From positions 6,416,097 through 6,480,096 of the forward strand of contig OX453278.1 in NCBI GenBank assembly GCA_949710005.1: a stretch of DNA of 64,000 nucleotides, read 5' to 3'. The notes beneath the pieces are model-generated. The model saw only the letters and a program-made list of their open reading frames with translations. It was not told where the DNA came from and searched no databases. This DNA is from Ricordea florida. Taxonomy: Eukaryota; Cnidaria; Anthozoa; Corallimorpharia; Ricordeidae. Shown piece by piece: positions 24,695 to 38,419 of the stretch; within the stretch, counting starts at the first letter, position 1, and every line of letters starts with the position of its first letter. Made by a program: the position numbers and the translations under genes.

Positions 24695-27145
24695 ATGGTT
24701 GTAAAACCGCTGTTGCTGCTGTTGGCTCTATCAGGCCATGTCATGGGACGCAGCGTTGGGCGAATTCGTTGGAGTAAAGGTCTCTAGTCTCGCTGACAAC
24801 AGATGACCTGATGACATCATAAAATGCTCAAAACCGCGAGTCAAACAAAAGATGAACCACGTTGCTTCATTGCTTCAAGTTTTGAAATTTTATGGTGTCA
24901 TCGAAGTGTTTTCAATAACAATAAAGACAACGAGAAAGAGTACAGTATTGTACTGAACAGGGAGGCCCATCACTCCTGAATAAACAAGCTAGTCTAATGT
25001 GGTTGTCAGGTATCAAGTCGTTTCGTACTCAGGTTCGCAAGTTTCGTTCTCACTCCCGAGTCGTTTCGTACCCAACCTCTGGTCGATTCTTACCCATTTC
25101 CTTGGAAACACATTGAGGAAGGTTAACGACGCCAACAGTGTTCGGATTCATAGCAGTTAAATTTTGCATACAATAACAACTGTTAAAGCTTAAAAGGCTG
25201 TGCACAGAACAACACCTCAGCTGTCTTCTGAAATGAGTTAAGCAATTAGTCCTGAATAAAAGGTCATCGAAGCATTGATTTCACGGTAGCTCTAATGTTA
25301 TAGTTTAGCAGTTCTATAAGTCGACAAATTAAAGTCGTTTGAATTTTCATAACTAAGCCAGAACGTGAATAGATATTTTATTTAGTTGGTGGTAAATGGA
25401 TTTGGACCGTTTCAAACCCAATATATTTAAAAAGAAACCCAAAAGAACTTAACTGTGTAACTGCCTTTGAACGTCTTCATCCACAGCTTCTCCATGTTCA
25501 ACTGATCTACGAAGTACCATATTTGGAAAGCAAAGAAACCAATCAGTGCCAACAGACTCAATTACAAAGACTGGGGCAAGCAGTTTTCAAATATGGCACT
25601 TGGGAAATATTGAACCTGGACAAGCTGTGAACTTGAGTTACAGGTTTAAAGTCTTATGGGATTCTGATGTTTAACCAGCTTAGCTTGTGTAGTGTACAGC
25701 AAAAGACTGGACACTACCCATGTGTTCCCATGAACCTTTGCATGTTGAGAGTCAGAGGACCGCCATGTTGTAATTCTAGCGTGTTTCATTACATTTATCT
25801 GTTTGCATCGAGTGCTTGTTGGGTTATTACAGCTTAGGTACGAAACGACCAACTAGCTTGGGCACGAAACGTCTCAACTAGGTGGGTGCGAAATGTGTGA
25901 GGTGGGTACGAAACGGCTCAGGTAAGAACGAAACGACCAGCAACCGTCTGTCGCAGTCTAGAACATTGAGCACTGAATTAACCAAACAATCTGTTTTCTC
26001 TCACTTATGCAGGTTTGAACGATTTTCCGCTTGGTTTGCCGCCTTTGCCATGTGAGTAGTAGTGTAAGTTCTTATTAAGGACAGTGCTCTTTGCGTCTTT
26101 CTTAGCGCGATTCATGCAGAGAGTGAAGAGGGAACAATAGGCTCAGGATTATATAAATCTAAGGTCCAAGCTTCTTCCCTTATTCCATACGATAATTGAG
26201 GTTGATCACTGTTGACATTACATGAAATCATAGGCTTTGGAACTTCTTTTAAGCAGATACTTTGGTTTTCGGTTTTGTTCAAAATCTATAGCGATTCTTT
26301 GGTTTTGGATGATTTTTCCAGTGGTTTTTCGGATTCGTATTTCAACGCCCCTGTCCATTGTTAAAGTAAAAACTTGAAAACCATTGTTGGAGACATTCAG
26401 CCCAGTCAAACTAATGTTGCTAACTCAAGAATTTGGGATAATCAAACAAGTTGATAAAGTAATTTGTACCACCGTTAGGTAAAAGAGGGGGTGCTGACGT
26501 TTCGAGCGTTAGCTATTCGTGACGAAGTGCTAACGCTCGAAACGTCAGCACCCTCCTCTTTTACCTTACGGTGGTACAAATTACTTAATCAACTTGTTTG
26601 ATTATCCCAATTTCTTGTGTTTCGATTCCCCACCGACGCAACACCAGTCATGTCTTTAGAAACTACCCCACAATATAAATAATGTTGTTAACGTGCGATC
26701 ACCGTGTTCAACACAATGACACCACAGCCAGAAATTTCACAGCCTGAAAACACTGTTGATTATGAGTAATTTTCAGCCCAGTCAAACAACTCTGTGGTAG
26801 ATACCGTCGACGTTAAATTAAAATTTTGTGTAACTGAAACCGGACCATTTCCTCTTGGAGATCTTTCACTCAGCTGCTCAGGGAAAACTAATTCCTTTTC
26901 ATTTTCTAGCCAACTACGGCTGTTTTGTGGGTGATAAGATCTACGAGGTCGGGCAGCGGTTCGACCTAAATAACTGCGGAATGGATTGTGAATGTACAGG
27001 AGCACAAGTCATGTGTTTGCCCATGTGCCCTTATTTTCCACCGCTGGAAATGGAGCCATGTGAGAAAGGAAAACAACTTCAGCCGATCAGCATACCCGCG
27101 GGCTCAGAAGGAAAGTGCACATGTACAGTGCTGCATTGTATCTAG
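24695..27145 (+). CDS. Secreted single VWC-like domain protein, three exons
   Basis: Exons 24695-24773, 26013-26051 and 26910-27145 join in consistent phase (1, 1) with good donors (GTAAAG, GTGAGT) and acceptors. The first encodes a signal peptide: Met, Val-Val-Lys, a Leu-rich core, then a polar stretch. The second is a 13-residue Leu/Pro linker. The third encodes a domain with ten cysteines, spaced like a von Willebrand factor C module: first Cys, then a CxC pair, CxxxC-P, another Cys and a final CTC...C. The stop follows directly. Total length is about 117 residues. Such proteins act outside the cell, often binding TGF-beta/BMP ligands or matrix; that role is only inferred. Intron 1 contains an inverted-repeat element (25001-25945) and intron 2 a foldback element (26442-26680). 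Confidence 0.78.
25001..25945. mobile_element. Inverted-repeat element with CGTTTCGTAC motifs
   Basis: The left end holds several copies of GTCGTTTCGTAC-type motifs, the right end several copies of the complement GTACGAAACGAC. Outer tips GGTTG and CAACC are complementary. The interior has no coding signal. It lies in intron 1 of the VWC-like gene. Confidence 0.65.
26442..26680. mobile_element. Foldback element, second copy
   Basis: Same family as 830-1054: it has TACCACCGTTAGGTAAAAG, GACGTTTCGAGCGTTAGC and the inverted arm. It differs in the loop and by several substitutions, so this copy is older. It lies in intron 2 of the VWC-like gene. Confidence 0.75.
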
Positions 27146-30100
27146 GCCAGCGGAGGGTCATGATACATAGGTGGGGATATACCTCATGATAGAATACCAT
27201 TAACGTTGATAAGTTGTCGTGGCACGTAAACTTGGTCAAAACGGGTAGTACTTCACTTTAGATTTCTTTCGGTTGTGACTTTTTGGGTAGATTTCCAATT
27301 TAGCTAATCCTGGATTAAGTGATGAAAAGGTTATTCTTCGTTAATCATGGGTAAGACCTAATCCACCAAGTTAAAAAAATACCTAACGCGAACTTTAACA
27401 TTGAGTCTCTCATGCAATCTTGACCCATTGAGCTATTCTATATTTTATTTATTTTACTTCTACAGTTGAGCCTTGTGTCATGCACTGATGTGTTTCTTGT
27501 TAGGATTCGACATGCTGCCATCTTCACTTGTACGTGCGAATAAAATAAAAAAAAATGAGAATTTCACCACTCTAACTTGACAGGCTCCAACAACTGAACT
27601 AATTTTATTTCAAGCTAACAATCATACGAGGGTATTTATATACAGGGATTCATTGTGTCATTATCTAAAATAACATTCTTTACATTCAATCTATCGTGGT
27701 TATAGGAAGCGGTCCCATCCCAGGATTACCGGTTTTATTGATTAATCTAATTAGCCGTAATATCAGAGCACGTTGCGGATTCGAACATTTCTACCTTTCA
27801 CTTTGTTACTTCAAGAACGACTGAAATACCAAGTCACAAAACTGAGGTCCTAAATTCACCCTGACAGTCAAGCCTTCAATTATACAACGCGCTTTTATCA
27901 CTTAATCTTCTCCTCAGTCACTCAAACAATTGAAACCAAAGTCAAACAAGTTGCCTGTTGTTTCCAACTTTTAACCATTTCACTTCCAGAGTCAAACCTC
28001 GAATCATACTATTTGGGGGAAGCTGACTTTTCGAGATTTCGCCCTTCGTCAAAACTAAATGTTACGTTGGTATAACTTACTTCTAAAGTGTTTTTGGTGT
28101 GTTTCAATTTCCCACCGACACCGGCGGCACCAGTTTCTTTTGACTTTAACAACAACAACAACACCTTTATTACGTACCCTTGTACTTAAATACATACAGA
28201 CATAAATAGAAAAAAGATAATATTTGTTTGTACAATATAGCCTGGAGCTGAAATAATCCTAAATTTTTTTAGAAACTACTGAATCGTCAGTATACTTGAG
28301 TCATGCAATGCTGTTCATATCCTACGATTGCCTTTCACCAACTCTTGTTGTAGTATAGTGACTAGTAAATTAAGACCTTTGATCATTCAAAGTAAATTTT
28401 AACCGATCAACTTCCAGATCTAGAGCTCGCGATACGCAAAGCCGGGGGGGGGGGGCTCCCCTATAAAAGTGATGGGGGTGCTCGTCGGAAGATTTCGAGA
28501 ACACCCCGAAAAGATACCAGAATCTTGTTTTAGGGCGTGTCCCAAATTCCTTCCACCACTTAGGGGTACGAATTCATCAACAAAAAATTGTATAACTGGC
28601 ACTGCCCATTTTAATGGTAATAAAAATAACTTTCGAACACTTTCTTCTCAAAAACGTTTTGAAAGCATTGTGCGACAACCTTACAGCAGGCCCCTAAAAG
28701 GTACTGAGACAACTCTGGCAGTAGTCATTTTAGGGTTTAGCATTCTAAGCAGTATCAATCCACAAATTTAAACCCCTAAAAGATACTGAGACAACTCTGG
28801 CAGTAGTCATTTTAGGTTTTAGCTCTCTAAGCGGTATCAATCCACAAATTTAAACCCCTAAAAGATACCGAGACAACTCTGGTAGTAGTCATTTTAGGGT
28901 TTAGCATTCTAAGCAGTATCAATCCACAAATTTAAACCCCTAAAAGATACTGAGACAACTCTGGCAGTAGTCATTTTAGGTTTTAGCATTCTAAGCGGTA
29001 TCAATCCACAAATTTAAACCAATAAAAGATACTGAGACAACTCTGGCAGTAGTCATTTTAGGTTTTAGTACTCTAAGCAGTATCAATCCACAAATTTAAA
29101 CCCCTAAAAGATACTGAGACAACTCTGGCAGTAGTCATTTTAGGTTTTAGTACTCTAAGCAGTATCAATCCACAAATTTAAACCCCTAAAAGATACCGAG
29201 ACAACTCTGGCAGTAGTCATTTTAGGTTTTAGCATTCTAAGCGGTATCAATCCACAAATTTAAACCCCTAAAAGATACCGAGACAACTCTGGTAGTAGTC
29301 ATTTTAGGTTTTAGCATTCTAAGCAGTATCAATCCACAAATTTAAACCCCTAAAAGATACTGAGACAACTCTGGCAGTAGTCATTTTAGGTTTTAGCATT
29401 CTAAGCGGTATCAATCCACACCTAAAAGATACCGAGACAACTCTGGTAGTAGTCATTTTAGGGTTTAGCATTCTAAGCAGTATCAATCCACAAATTTAAA
29501 CCCCCAAAAGATACTGAGACAACTCTGGTAGTAGTCATTTTAGGTTTTAGTACTCTAAGCAGTATCAATCCACACATTCAAACCCCCAAAAGATACCGAG
29601 ACAACTCTGGCTGTAGTCATTTTAGGTTTTAGCTCTCTAAGTGGTATCAATCCACAAATTTAAACCCCTAAAAGATACTGAGACAACTCTGGCAGTAGTC
29701 ATTTTAGGTTTTAGCATTCTAAGTGGTACCAATCCACAAATTCAAACCCCTAAGAGGTACGACGAGAACCCCCGTCACTTTAATATCAGGGTACCCCCTC
29801 GGGACGCAAAGTATATCTTCCACAAATTTTCCAGGCTCAAAATATCCCATCTTCATTATTGACACAAACCTTTATTTTTGACATTCAAATCCTGGCGGTC
29901 TGCAGGATGTACGTCCCATGAACCTTGCTTACGGAGTTGCTCCCACGATTCTCCTACAGCTCAGTGGTAGAGCGTCCGAACTAGTGATTGGAAGGTCGTT
30001 CGACTTCATATTGGGGTGAAAAATACAGCTTTCACCAATTTCCAGGCTCAAAATATCCCATCTTCATTATCCACACAACCCTTCTACTCATACATTCAAA

Positions 30101-32500
30101 TCCTGGCAGTCTGCAGGATGTTTGTTCCATGAATGTTGTTTAAGGGCCATGTTCCAAGGATTCTGGTATGGTTCAATCACATAGCGTCGAGCACAGTAGT
30201 GTGCCTGATTCCTATCAAGGGACGGCGGAGCATTTTTTAAAGTGGGGGGAGGAAATGATATTTTTAACATTCTCCATGAGATATTTCTTTAAAAAAGGAC
30301 AACTTGGATAAGAATAAAATGACAAAAAATGTCGCCCCCCCCCCCAACCCCCCCGGCTCCGCCGTCCCTGGTATTGGGAGAACTCGGATTGGCTTTTCCC
30401 GAGTTTGCATGTGACAATGCTAAAAAATACATCTTCGTCAAAAAATATGGTATCTTTATTACTTCACTGTGCGCAAAATAGCTTTATCAGTGATTTCGTA
30501 TTCATCATGAATTCGCGCAGTGAACTCAGTTTCTTTCTAAACAAAAATATAACTTCCTGCATGTTTCGATAATCAGTTCCTGACTGAGTTGTCAGTCTTC
30601 GTTTTGAGGCAATAAGTCATGCAATTAGTTGGTTTACCACTTTCAAAAAGTCCCTGGAAATTCCGGTTAGAGAGTAAACAGAACATATTTTTCCAGGACG
30701 TTCCGATGGGAATTTTCCAGGAGCAACGGAACGTCGGAAAAGATAGTCCTGTTTTTCCGATCGCAATATCACACACGGAATATTCGTGTTACATTTCTTT
30801 TACAGACACCTGCTGATGTCAGTTGCAGATTCTTCGTGCAAACAAGAGTGGGTTTTGCAAATGGTTAGCGACCAAGCCAACTGTCCGTTCATACCATTCG
30901 TCCGGCAAAACTGCACACTGACCGGTTTTCCCATGTAAATGTAAACAACCTTAAATACCAAACATGTCACAAATTTCCTTCTGATCCCTCTTTGCTTTAT
31001 CTTTTCAGGAATGTTTGTATGGAGCAGATGCCCGCGGGGTTAGCTGAACAAGCTTCAGTCAAAAATATAATCCATATCTCATTACCATGCATTTCCACTT
31101 CGTGGTAAAAATCTCGAAATAAAGTGAAGTAATACATCGCAATTCGTGGATTTTACTACCATGCTTCGAGTCGAGGATACTTCTCCAAAACAACAATTTT
31201 CCCAGCAAATTATGCCACAAAAGTGCCTCAATTATAATGTTGGGTTATGGTCTGTGTTTAACATTAGTCAGTGTAATAAAATCAGACTTGTTGCAGTTTT
31301 AAAAGTCCGTGCATCGTTAAGATAACCAGTTGTACTAAATGATAGATTCCCGTTTAATTTTCGCCATTCTCTCACTTGATCAAGTATCTCGAAACTCTTT
31401 AACCTACATACATGCGATAGAACAGCAGTAATAGTACAGTATTATCGCAACGTTCTAACAACCAGAATAACATATTTATTTCAGTTAGATATCGCCCTGC
31501 TCAGTGCGTGGATGTCGAGAAAACAGCGTGGCATGACACCGGATATTCGACGACGTTTTATTTTTGAAGTAATAATGCACGCCTCCGCAAGTATTGTAAT
31601 AGCTCGTTTGCCACATGTCGATTTGTAATCTTGCCCGGGAAGAGTTTTAATTCTTCCTTCTCGAAGAATGGCATTCAAATGTTGAAATTTTCTCGTTCGT
31701 TATTGCATCAAGTTTACTCAGTTTGATATTTAGCTGTATTGCCCAGGTAATAGGAAATAACGAAATGAAAACAGCAGGATAGTTGCGATGCCAAAGACCG
31801 GCCACGCCTTGATTAAAAATAAACTTTATCCCTCTTGACTCGCTCATGGAGGTCGATAGGTTAAGAGTCCTTGTATCACTGCCAAACAGATGCATTGCAG
31901 TCAGTCAGTATAAACCAAGTGGAATTAAAAGGACAAGTTAACACAATCTTGTCCCAAAATTATTGAAAGTTTCAAGCAAAGTACTCTCGTCGCAAAAAGT
32001 GAGGTCTGACACCATCGCGAGAAAACAATCAAACCCTTGCAGAGGCATCGTAGAAAAGGTAAACAATTAACGTTTCTAAAGCGTTAGTTTTGATTTTCTC
32101 GTTTTTCCAATCCTTTGTTTACAGATATACGAACACGAACGCTTGGGGTGCATTGTTTTGTTTGAGAAACTGAATTGCACGCATGTTACACGGATGGCTG
32201 AGTTTATCATGCATTAAAAACGGGAAATTTGTGATAAACCCTGCTAAGTGAAGCGAAGAGGCTAATGTGATTTACACTGCGCCGAAAAGGCTTTGTTAGA
32301 TAGCTGTTTAGTTTGAAACTTGGTACATTGAATGTTTTCGTGTCTGAGACATTTTGTAATAAAACAGGCCGCGTCATAGCAACGACTATCGAACAACAGA
32401 ACAAAAGAAACACTGTTGAGTTTGGCCATAAAAGCACAGTGAGAAAAGCGTCTGTCGAAGTGAACCAGCACAGTACTGAATAACAGGAACAGCTGACAAG
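27146..32500. other. Intergenic between the two VWC-like genes
   Basis: Contains a foldback fragment (about 28060-28140), the 82-bp satellite, a degenerate tRNA-like SINE head near 29945-30010 (CAGCTCAGTGGTAGAGC plus a poor B box) and C-rich tracts near 30335. No gene is supported. Confidence 0.55.
28691..29757. repeat. 82-bp satellite, about 13 copies
   Basis: The unit starts CCCCTAAAAGATACTGAGAC, continues with CTCTGGCAGTAGTCATTTTA and ends with a TATCAATCCACAAATTTAAA block. Copies are very similar, with recurrent variants (AGCATTC, AGTACTC or AGCTCTC; GCAG or GCGG). One copy near 29410-29425 lacks about 10 bp. A degraded edge continues to about 29800. Confidence 0.93.
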
Positions 32501-35500
32501 ATGGCAGTGTTTTTGGTGGTTTTTGTGTTCCTTTTGGCGTCATGCTCGCTCAACTCTGCCGCGTCACCTTTTAAACAGACAGAAAGCGGTGAGTAGTTAA
32601 ACTGCATTTTTACCTGTGCATAACTATATGATTTCTTCAAACTAGGTTCAGGAGACTGTTTATTTCAAGATTTAAAATGACTAACTGTCCCTGCTGAATC
32701 AAAAAGTAATTTACATCTAAAGGGGTTCCTGTCTTGTTTGCAGCAATACGTTTTAGTTTAAGATTTGGTTGCACGCAAGAAATTTCCCATCAAGTTTTCC
32801 GCCTTAAATAATTTGACACAGAGAAATTCAAACCCAAAAAACTTGAAGGTTTACACATAACCCTGATTATCTCAGCTATATATCTGTATATTGAATTCTT
32901 CGGTAACTTTAAACATTACAATTATGACATGCAATTGCATTACTTTCCTTCAAAGCAAATTATTGAATCTCGTCGAAGGCGAAGAAGCTTGAAATGTAAC
33001 GTTCGTAACTTGCCAAGTGGAATATTTCTTACCTAGACTGGACTGCGACTCGGCTGTAATTTTACCCGTTTGAACATGATTTTGCTTAAAAACTAAAGTT
33101 TTTCTGATCAAAAGGTTTCTTTTGGAATTGTAATATGATGTAAGTTTGATGGCTGCTTAAAATTTTTGGCTGGGTACTCCATCATAAAAATTAGTCTTTT
33201 AGCCGATAATGTGTTTATCAGTTGCAAAGCATAGAACACTAAGGTATGCCTATAAACATAAGTAACAAATTTACGTTTACAAACATAGAACACAAATTTG
33301 CGTTTACAAAAAACAAAACCCCACAATTTTGCGCTTAAAAACATAAAACACAAATTTAGGTTGACAAACATAAACAAAGGCACCTATTTGGGTTTACAAA
33401 CAGAGATCACAATTATGGGTTTACAAACAGAGATCATAAAGACGGGCTTACAAGCATAGATCTCAAAGATGGGCTTACGAGCATAGATCACAATTGCAAA
33501 GATGGCGCATGAAAATCCACGTGGCAAGTAATCATATCGCTCCCGATGTCCACAAATGTAGATAGAGACCTAGGGATTCTTTAAAGAAATTGCAGATTTA
33601 CAACCGTAACGAGATCTGGGTGTGGGTGGCTGTTTTTGATACGATGTCTGCTTGATCAGTACTATAATTATACAGTAGCTGAACACAATATTTATGAGGA
33701 TATATTGCTCGGACAATTAATATCCAACTTTGGCGTACCTAAAAAAAAATCCTAGCTGCGCGCCTGGCTGCGGCGTACATATGGAGCCTGTTCCCTCACG
33801 TGATCAGCGGCTACGTTTTTAACGGAAGCAAAAGAAGAAGTTTGCATAAAAATAGAATTTTATTCCTGGAGGATCAGTTTGGGACACCAACATGGCCGCC
33901 TTTTCTTTGTCTGGGGACACCAACATGGCTGCTGTGACGTCATGTGCACACGCTCTATTCGCAAAACGTTTGTCATTCATCGACCGTTGTAGTATTTCGC
34001 ATGAAGTTTTAAACGAAAAACTAGACGTAAAAATCAACGGATTCGCCCCCTCGGTGGGTTCTTCCTATTTAAGCTTCGGTCAGTTCTTCGGGTATTTGTA
34101 GGATTTCGAGTGTTTTTGCCAGTTTATAATCATGTTTGTAATTTATTTCTTATTCTATATAGGTATGTGCTGCTGTGGAGGGTTAATTGTTAATTTTTTT
34201 TTTAAGACGTCTAGTCTGGAAAAGAGTATAGAAAGCTTAAGGTTTGGGTCATTTGAGGGCGAAGGGTCTAATTGTTTTAGTATCACCCAACTAGTCGGAC
34301 AGAAAAAGCAATAATAAAGTTAGCAAATGCAAGTTGAAGAAAGATTTATTTGGGAATAAAACAAAAGAAAGCGCCACGAATTTCGCTACTCGAGGACTAT
34401 TACTAATAGTCCTCTAGTAGCGTAGCCAATCAGATTGCGGCATTTGCATTAGTCCACTAGTTGGGTGATTCTAAAATATTATTTTTAGTCTAGATTTGGA
34501 AACCCTGGGATCGCCACTCAAATAGAAAATAAGATTGGTAAATGTCAATTTACAGGCGGTTCCCTTTAATAGCAAGAAAAGCACTGAAAGAAAAAGCTAC
34601 CATTAAAAACCTTACTGGATATAGGGTGAGATTTTGAGAGTTTAGTCTTGCATAGGGTAGCACGTGCACCATTCAGTCGAACCAGGTCTACAATAGGCTA
34701 AAGGTTCCCAGATGTGCCCCTCTGTGCGTACTGTATCTGGTATGTAAAGATGTTACCGAAAACCTCTTTTTTGTTAGCAGCTAAATATTGCATACATCAA
34801 GGTGAACCCTTCTTACCTGGAATGAAATTTGCCGATAAGTCTTGTGATGGATGGTGTGAGTGCACTAGCACGGGATTTGTGGCGTGTGTAAGTTTATGCC
34901 CCCTCAGACCCAGGCCAAAGTGTCGGCGGGGATTGACTCTTGCCGAACGAGAAGTCCCTTCTTTGGATCCAACAGGAAGATGCAAATGCAAGCAAGAACT
35001 CTGCATTCCTCGTCCACCTCCACCTCCCCTTCCCCCACCCCAAGAATTCGGTGAGTGTATTTTCTCATATTACCTGACCAGTAGAACACGTTATTATTAG
35101 TGGCATGACTATGAACATGAGTATAAGTTTGGTTATTAGTATTAGTGTTACTGTTAGTGTTAGTATTACTGTGTTACTCTCGATGTGAGTGTAAGTGTTA
35201 CTCTTAGTGTTTGTCTGAGTGTTACTGTAAGTGTAAGTCTTAGTGTAAGTGTAAGTCCTAGTCTTAGTAAGTGTGTTCGTGTTACGTAGTATAAGTGTTA
35301 GTGTAAGTGTAAGTGTAAGTGTAAGTGTTAGTGTTAGTGTTGGTCTTGGTGTTGGTGTTAGTGTAAGGGTAAGTGTAATTGTTAGTGTTAATGTTGGGGT
35401 AGTGTAAGTGATAATGATAGTGTAAATGTGAGTGTGAGTTTGAGTGTGTGAGTGTAAGTATGAGTGCGGGTAGTGGTGCTAGTGTCAGTATTAGTATGAG

Positions 35501-35856
35501 TAATAGTGTTAGCGTTTGTGTAAGTCACAAAGGTCACAACGTCTTCTGAGTGAAGGTGGAACTTGTTGAAGGTATACTATTTTACACTTGTTACGAAATG
35601 TTACTTTTAACCATTTTCCATGTCAGTTGTGCCAGAGTGCAGAAATCGTAAGGCTGATGAAGGGTTCGCAAACGAATTGTGTACCGGATGGTGCAAATGT
35701 CAGGGCGGTGGACTTTCTTGTGTGTCCCTCTGTCCGCCAATGTTTGTCCAATGTCCACTGGACCAGGTGAGAGAAGACTTTGAAGAAGCAGTGGACTCGG
35801 AAGGTCGGTGTAGCTGTAAAAGGGAGAGATGTGTATCCAAGGTAGAGGCCTGGTAA
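32501..35856 (+). CDS. Secreted protein with two VWC-like domains, three exons
   Basis: Exon 32501-32588 encodes a signal peptide (Met-Ala, Val/Phe/Leu core, Ala-Ser-Cys) and ends in phase 1 at GTGAGT. Exon 34781-35050 (acceptor alternatively at 34777, one codon earlier) encodes a Cys-rich domain with CDGWCEC, CVSLCP and GRCKCK, then a Pro-rich linker. Exon 35627-35856 encodes a second domain with CTGWCKC, CVSLCP and GRCSCK. The frame closes at TAA 35854-35856. A strong GTAAGT at 35853 overlaps the stop; splicing there onto the 40389 exon would also create an immediate stop. The domains match each other and that of the 24695 gene in cysteine order, so the two genes are probably an old local duplication. 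An extracellular matrix or ligand-binding role is inferred. Confidence 0.77.
33235..33500. repeat. ~28-bp degenerate tandem repeat
   Basis: About nine imperfect units of the type TTTACAAACATAGAACACAAA drift in sequence along the array. It lies in the first intron of the two-VWC gene. Confidence 0.7.
34274..34477. mobile_element. Short inverted-repeat element (MITE)
   Basis: Ends are TTTTAGTATCACCCAACTAG and its near complement CTAGTTGGGTGATTCTAAAA. The centre is a palindrome around GAGGACTATTACTAATAGTCCTC. There is no coding content. It lies in the first intron of the two-VWC gene. Confidence 0.75.
35098..35530. repeat. Hexamer array (GTGTTA/GTGTAA)
   Basis: A long degenerate array of AGTGTTA/AGTGTAA-type units between the two VWC exons. 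It is similar in style to the GGTATT array at 2260-2880. Confidence 0.85.
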
Positions 35857-36872
35857 GTGTACTCATGACACTGCTCTGATGCACTCATGGACTGTTTTAT
35901 TGCCATAAGTGATTAATGGAAATGTTACAAGAATAACCATGACGATAATGATAACGATAACGACAATATGTCGTGATTTATGTCATAGCGTTGCATGACA
36001 TTAGCCATTTGACATATTTTAGGGCGTGTTGTCAATATTTGTCGTAGCGGTGTATATTGCATTGTGGATCCCGTGTTTATGTACCTTCTTCGAGAGTGAG
36101 GGAATAAGCTGGTCTTCAGCCTCAATAAAACGTTCTATTTCAGACAAAGTATAAAAATATCAATAACCATGACAGTGACAGTGACTATGACAATAATGAT
36201 AACGATAACGACGATGATGACAATTGCCACGAGACAGGCAAATATAAGTAAACGAGAACCACTACGTGGAACTTACCGGGGCCCAGTGGGACACGGGATT
36301 GCATAGATAGTTAACATCTTGCACCTCTCACGATGGAAGGTTCACTCAGTGTAGATAGCTTTGATAAGTCGCTCTTATTCTCGATACGTTTCACGATGGA
36401 AGGTTCACTCTTAAGTGATCGCTCGTAAATTTGTCTCTCCAAATATTCACTATTAAATTTTCGCTCATTAACTAATGCATCGTAAAGGATGGAGAACAAA
36501 AAGCTATAATCTTTCTCTTGATTGTCCTCCATCCCTCGTGCTTTTCAAAATGGCGGATAAGATTTCAATGAGCCAGCGAGCAAACGAGCCAGTAACGAGC
36601 CAGCGATATATCTCAGTCAGCGATATATCCCTAACAATGTAACGTTGAAAAAACGACAGAAACCGTCTGCATTCTATAACCGGTGCCAGCCTTCGGCTGG
36701 GCCCCGGTAATAAGCCCGTTTTCTCTGTCCGAACAGAAAGAGTGACAAACGTACTTCAGCTACGAGCTCAACTATTTATTTAAAACTGACAACTGAAAGT
36801 TCGAGTAGTCTACAAACGGAGTGATCGCTAACTTAAATATACGTTAACAAGCTATCTCTTACTTGAAATCTA

Positions 36873-37172
36873 AGGGACGGACCATTAGAAACGTGATTGG
36901 GGGGGGGGTGGGTGGGGAAAAAAAAACAAAAAAAAATTCATGCAAGGGAAAATGCCAAGAAAAAAAATTCATGCAAAGAAGAAGGTAAAAAAAAAATAAT
37001 GCAGAAGTAAGGTCCAATTGCGAGGTTTTCACACGTAGCCAAAAAAATTCGTGCAGAGCTAGGGGCTCACCTGAAAAAAAAAATTCCTGCACAAGCAGTG
37101 AACGAAAAAAAATTCGTGCAAGCTGAAAATTCCCCACCCCCCCCCCCCATCACTTTTCTAATGGTCCGTCCC
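36873..37172. mobile_element. MITE with G/C-tract ends
   Basis: Terminal inverted repeats AGGGACGGACCATTAGAA and TTCTAATGGTCCGTCCCT are each followed inwards by a G or C run. The interior has four or five repeats of AAAAAATTCATGCA or AAAAAATTCGTGCA. Confidence 0.8.
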
Positions 37173-38255
37173 TAAATAAGTTCAGTCACCATTGACTCTT
37201 CATTCAACTCGCGAGCTCCTTTGAGATATCGACTTGGCGGCAAACGACTTCAATTCTTCCTCGGATAGCTTCACAGTCACGGCAAACTCGATCTTCAAAC
37301 AACACCAGACTAATTTCGAGCCTTCGTATGTGCTAGAGCTCTGTGATAACGTTTCTTATATATATATATATATATATTTACAGATAGTTCTAAAACATTC
37401 GAAAGATTACAATAACAACTATTTATAGAAGGATTACTTAACTTGTTTACATCATGTTAGTGTGTTCTAGAATTCTCTGGAAGGAAGATTGCGTGACTAC
37501 GCAAACATCCGCATACTTAATAGGTTCTAGAAACATCTCATAACACAATGCCAATAATAACAATAATAACAATGATAGTCACAATTACAATCAAAATCAT
37601 AAACTTAACAATTTTATAAAATTGTCGTTAACTAAGCAGTTGGCAGGAATTATAAAGATGATCAGCTATTACTTTAGCCAATCACAACTGAGAATGTACG
37701 CAGCTTAATGTGCCAATCGTAACGCAGATCAGTTAAATTTTGTTAGCAACAAGCGCGGGTAAATGTCTTCGAGGTCATCGTTATTATTCGTTGAAAAGTG
37801 GCACGGAATATTTTAACCAATCACCTATCGAAGCAATGCAAATCCAAAGTAAACCTGCGAATCTTTATTGAATTATACTATTAGCGTGAGCTTTTTGCTT
37901 ATTACATATTAAATAGATTTAGGCAAGCCTAAAAGCGGAGCTCCTCACACAGACCCTCACACATTGAAAATGTTGTCACTAAAGTTATTAAATACGCCTG
38001 GTGTACGCAACTACTTAAAGAAGATTCGATAGCTCAAATAAATCGTCAAAAAAAAAAAGATCTAGCTCGCGACTCAACGGAAGAACCATTACCTGGTCAG
38101 CAAAATTATAATAGTTTTAAGGCAACACCAAAAGCAGCTAGGCAGCTCTTTAACAAAGGAAAAATAGACACTCAGCTTTATGCTTATGTCCCTCCAAAAA
38201 CGCTTGAAAACTTGTAGGAAGAAAATTTTTCCTCCAAAACCGCTATGAATATAGA

Positions 38256-38406
38256 GATTACTTCATGGTTAGTGAGGGCGGACGATTTTTCTTCACGAGT
38301 TGTAAAGAATAGAAAACGAACGAGTGAGCGCAGCGAACGAGTGAGTTTACTTTTTTTCACAACGAGTGAAGAAAAATGGTACGGGCGAACTAACCATGAA
38401 GTAATT
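38256..38406. mobile_element. Short inverted-repeat element
   Basis: The inverted ends contain GATTACTTCATGGTTAGT and its near complement ACTAACCATGAAGTAAT. It abuts the next element at 38420. Confidence 0.65.
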
Positions 38407-38419
38407 TGTTTATTTTTTA

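Noticed and set aside
28691-29757. CRISPR-like regular repeats
   Set aside because: The whole 82-bp unit repeats with no unique spacers, and the context is eukaryotic. It is a satellite.
33892-34101. Possible small protein starting MAAFS
   Set aside because: It lies over a duplicated GACACCAACATGGC block of repetitive DNA, with no domain, no splice support and no signal peptide.
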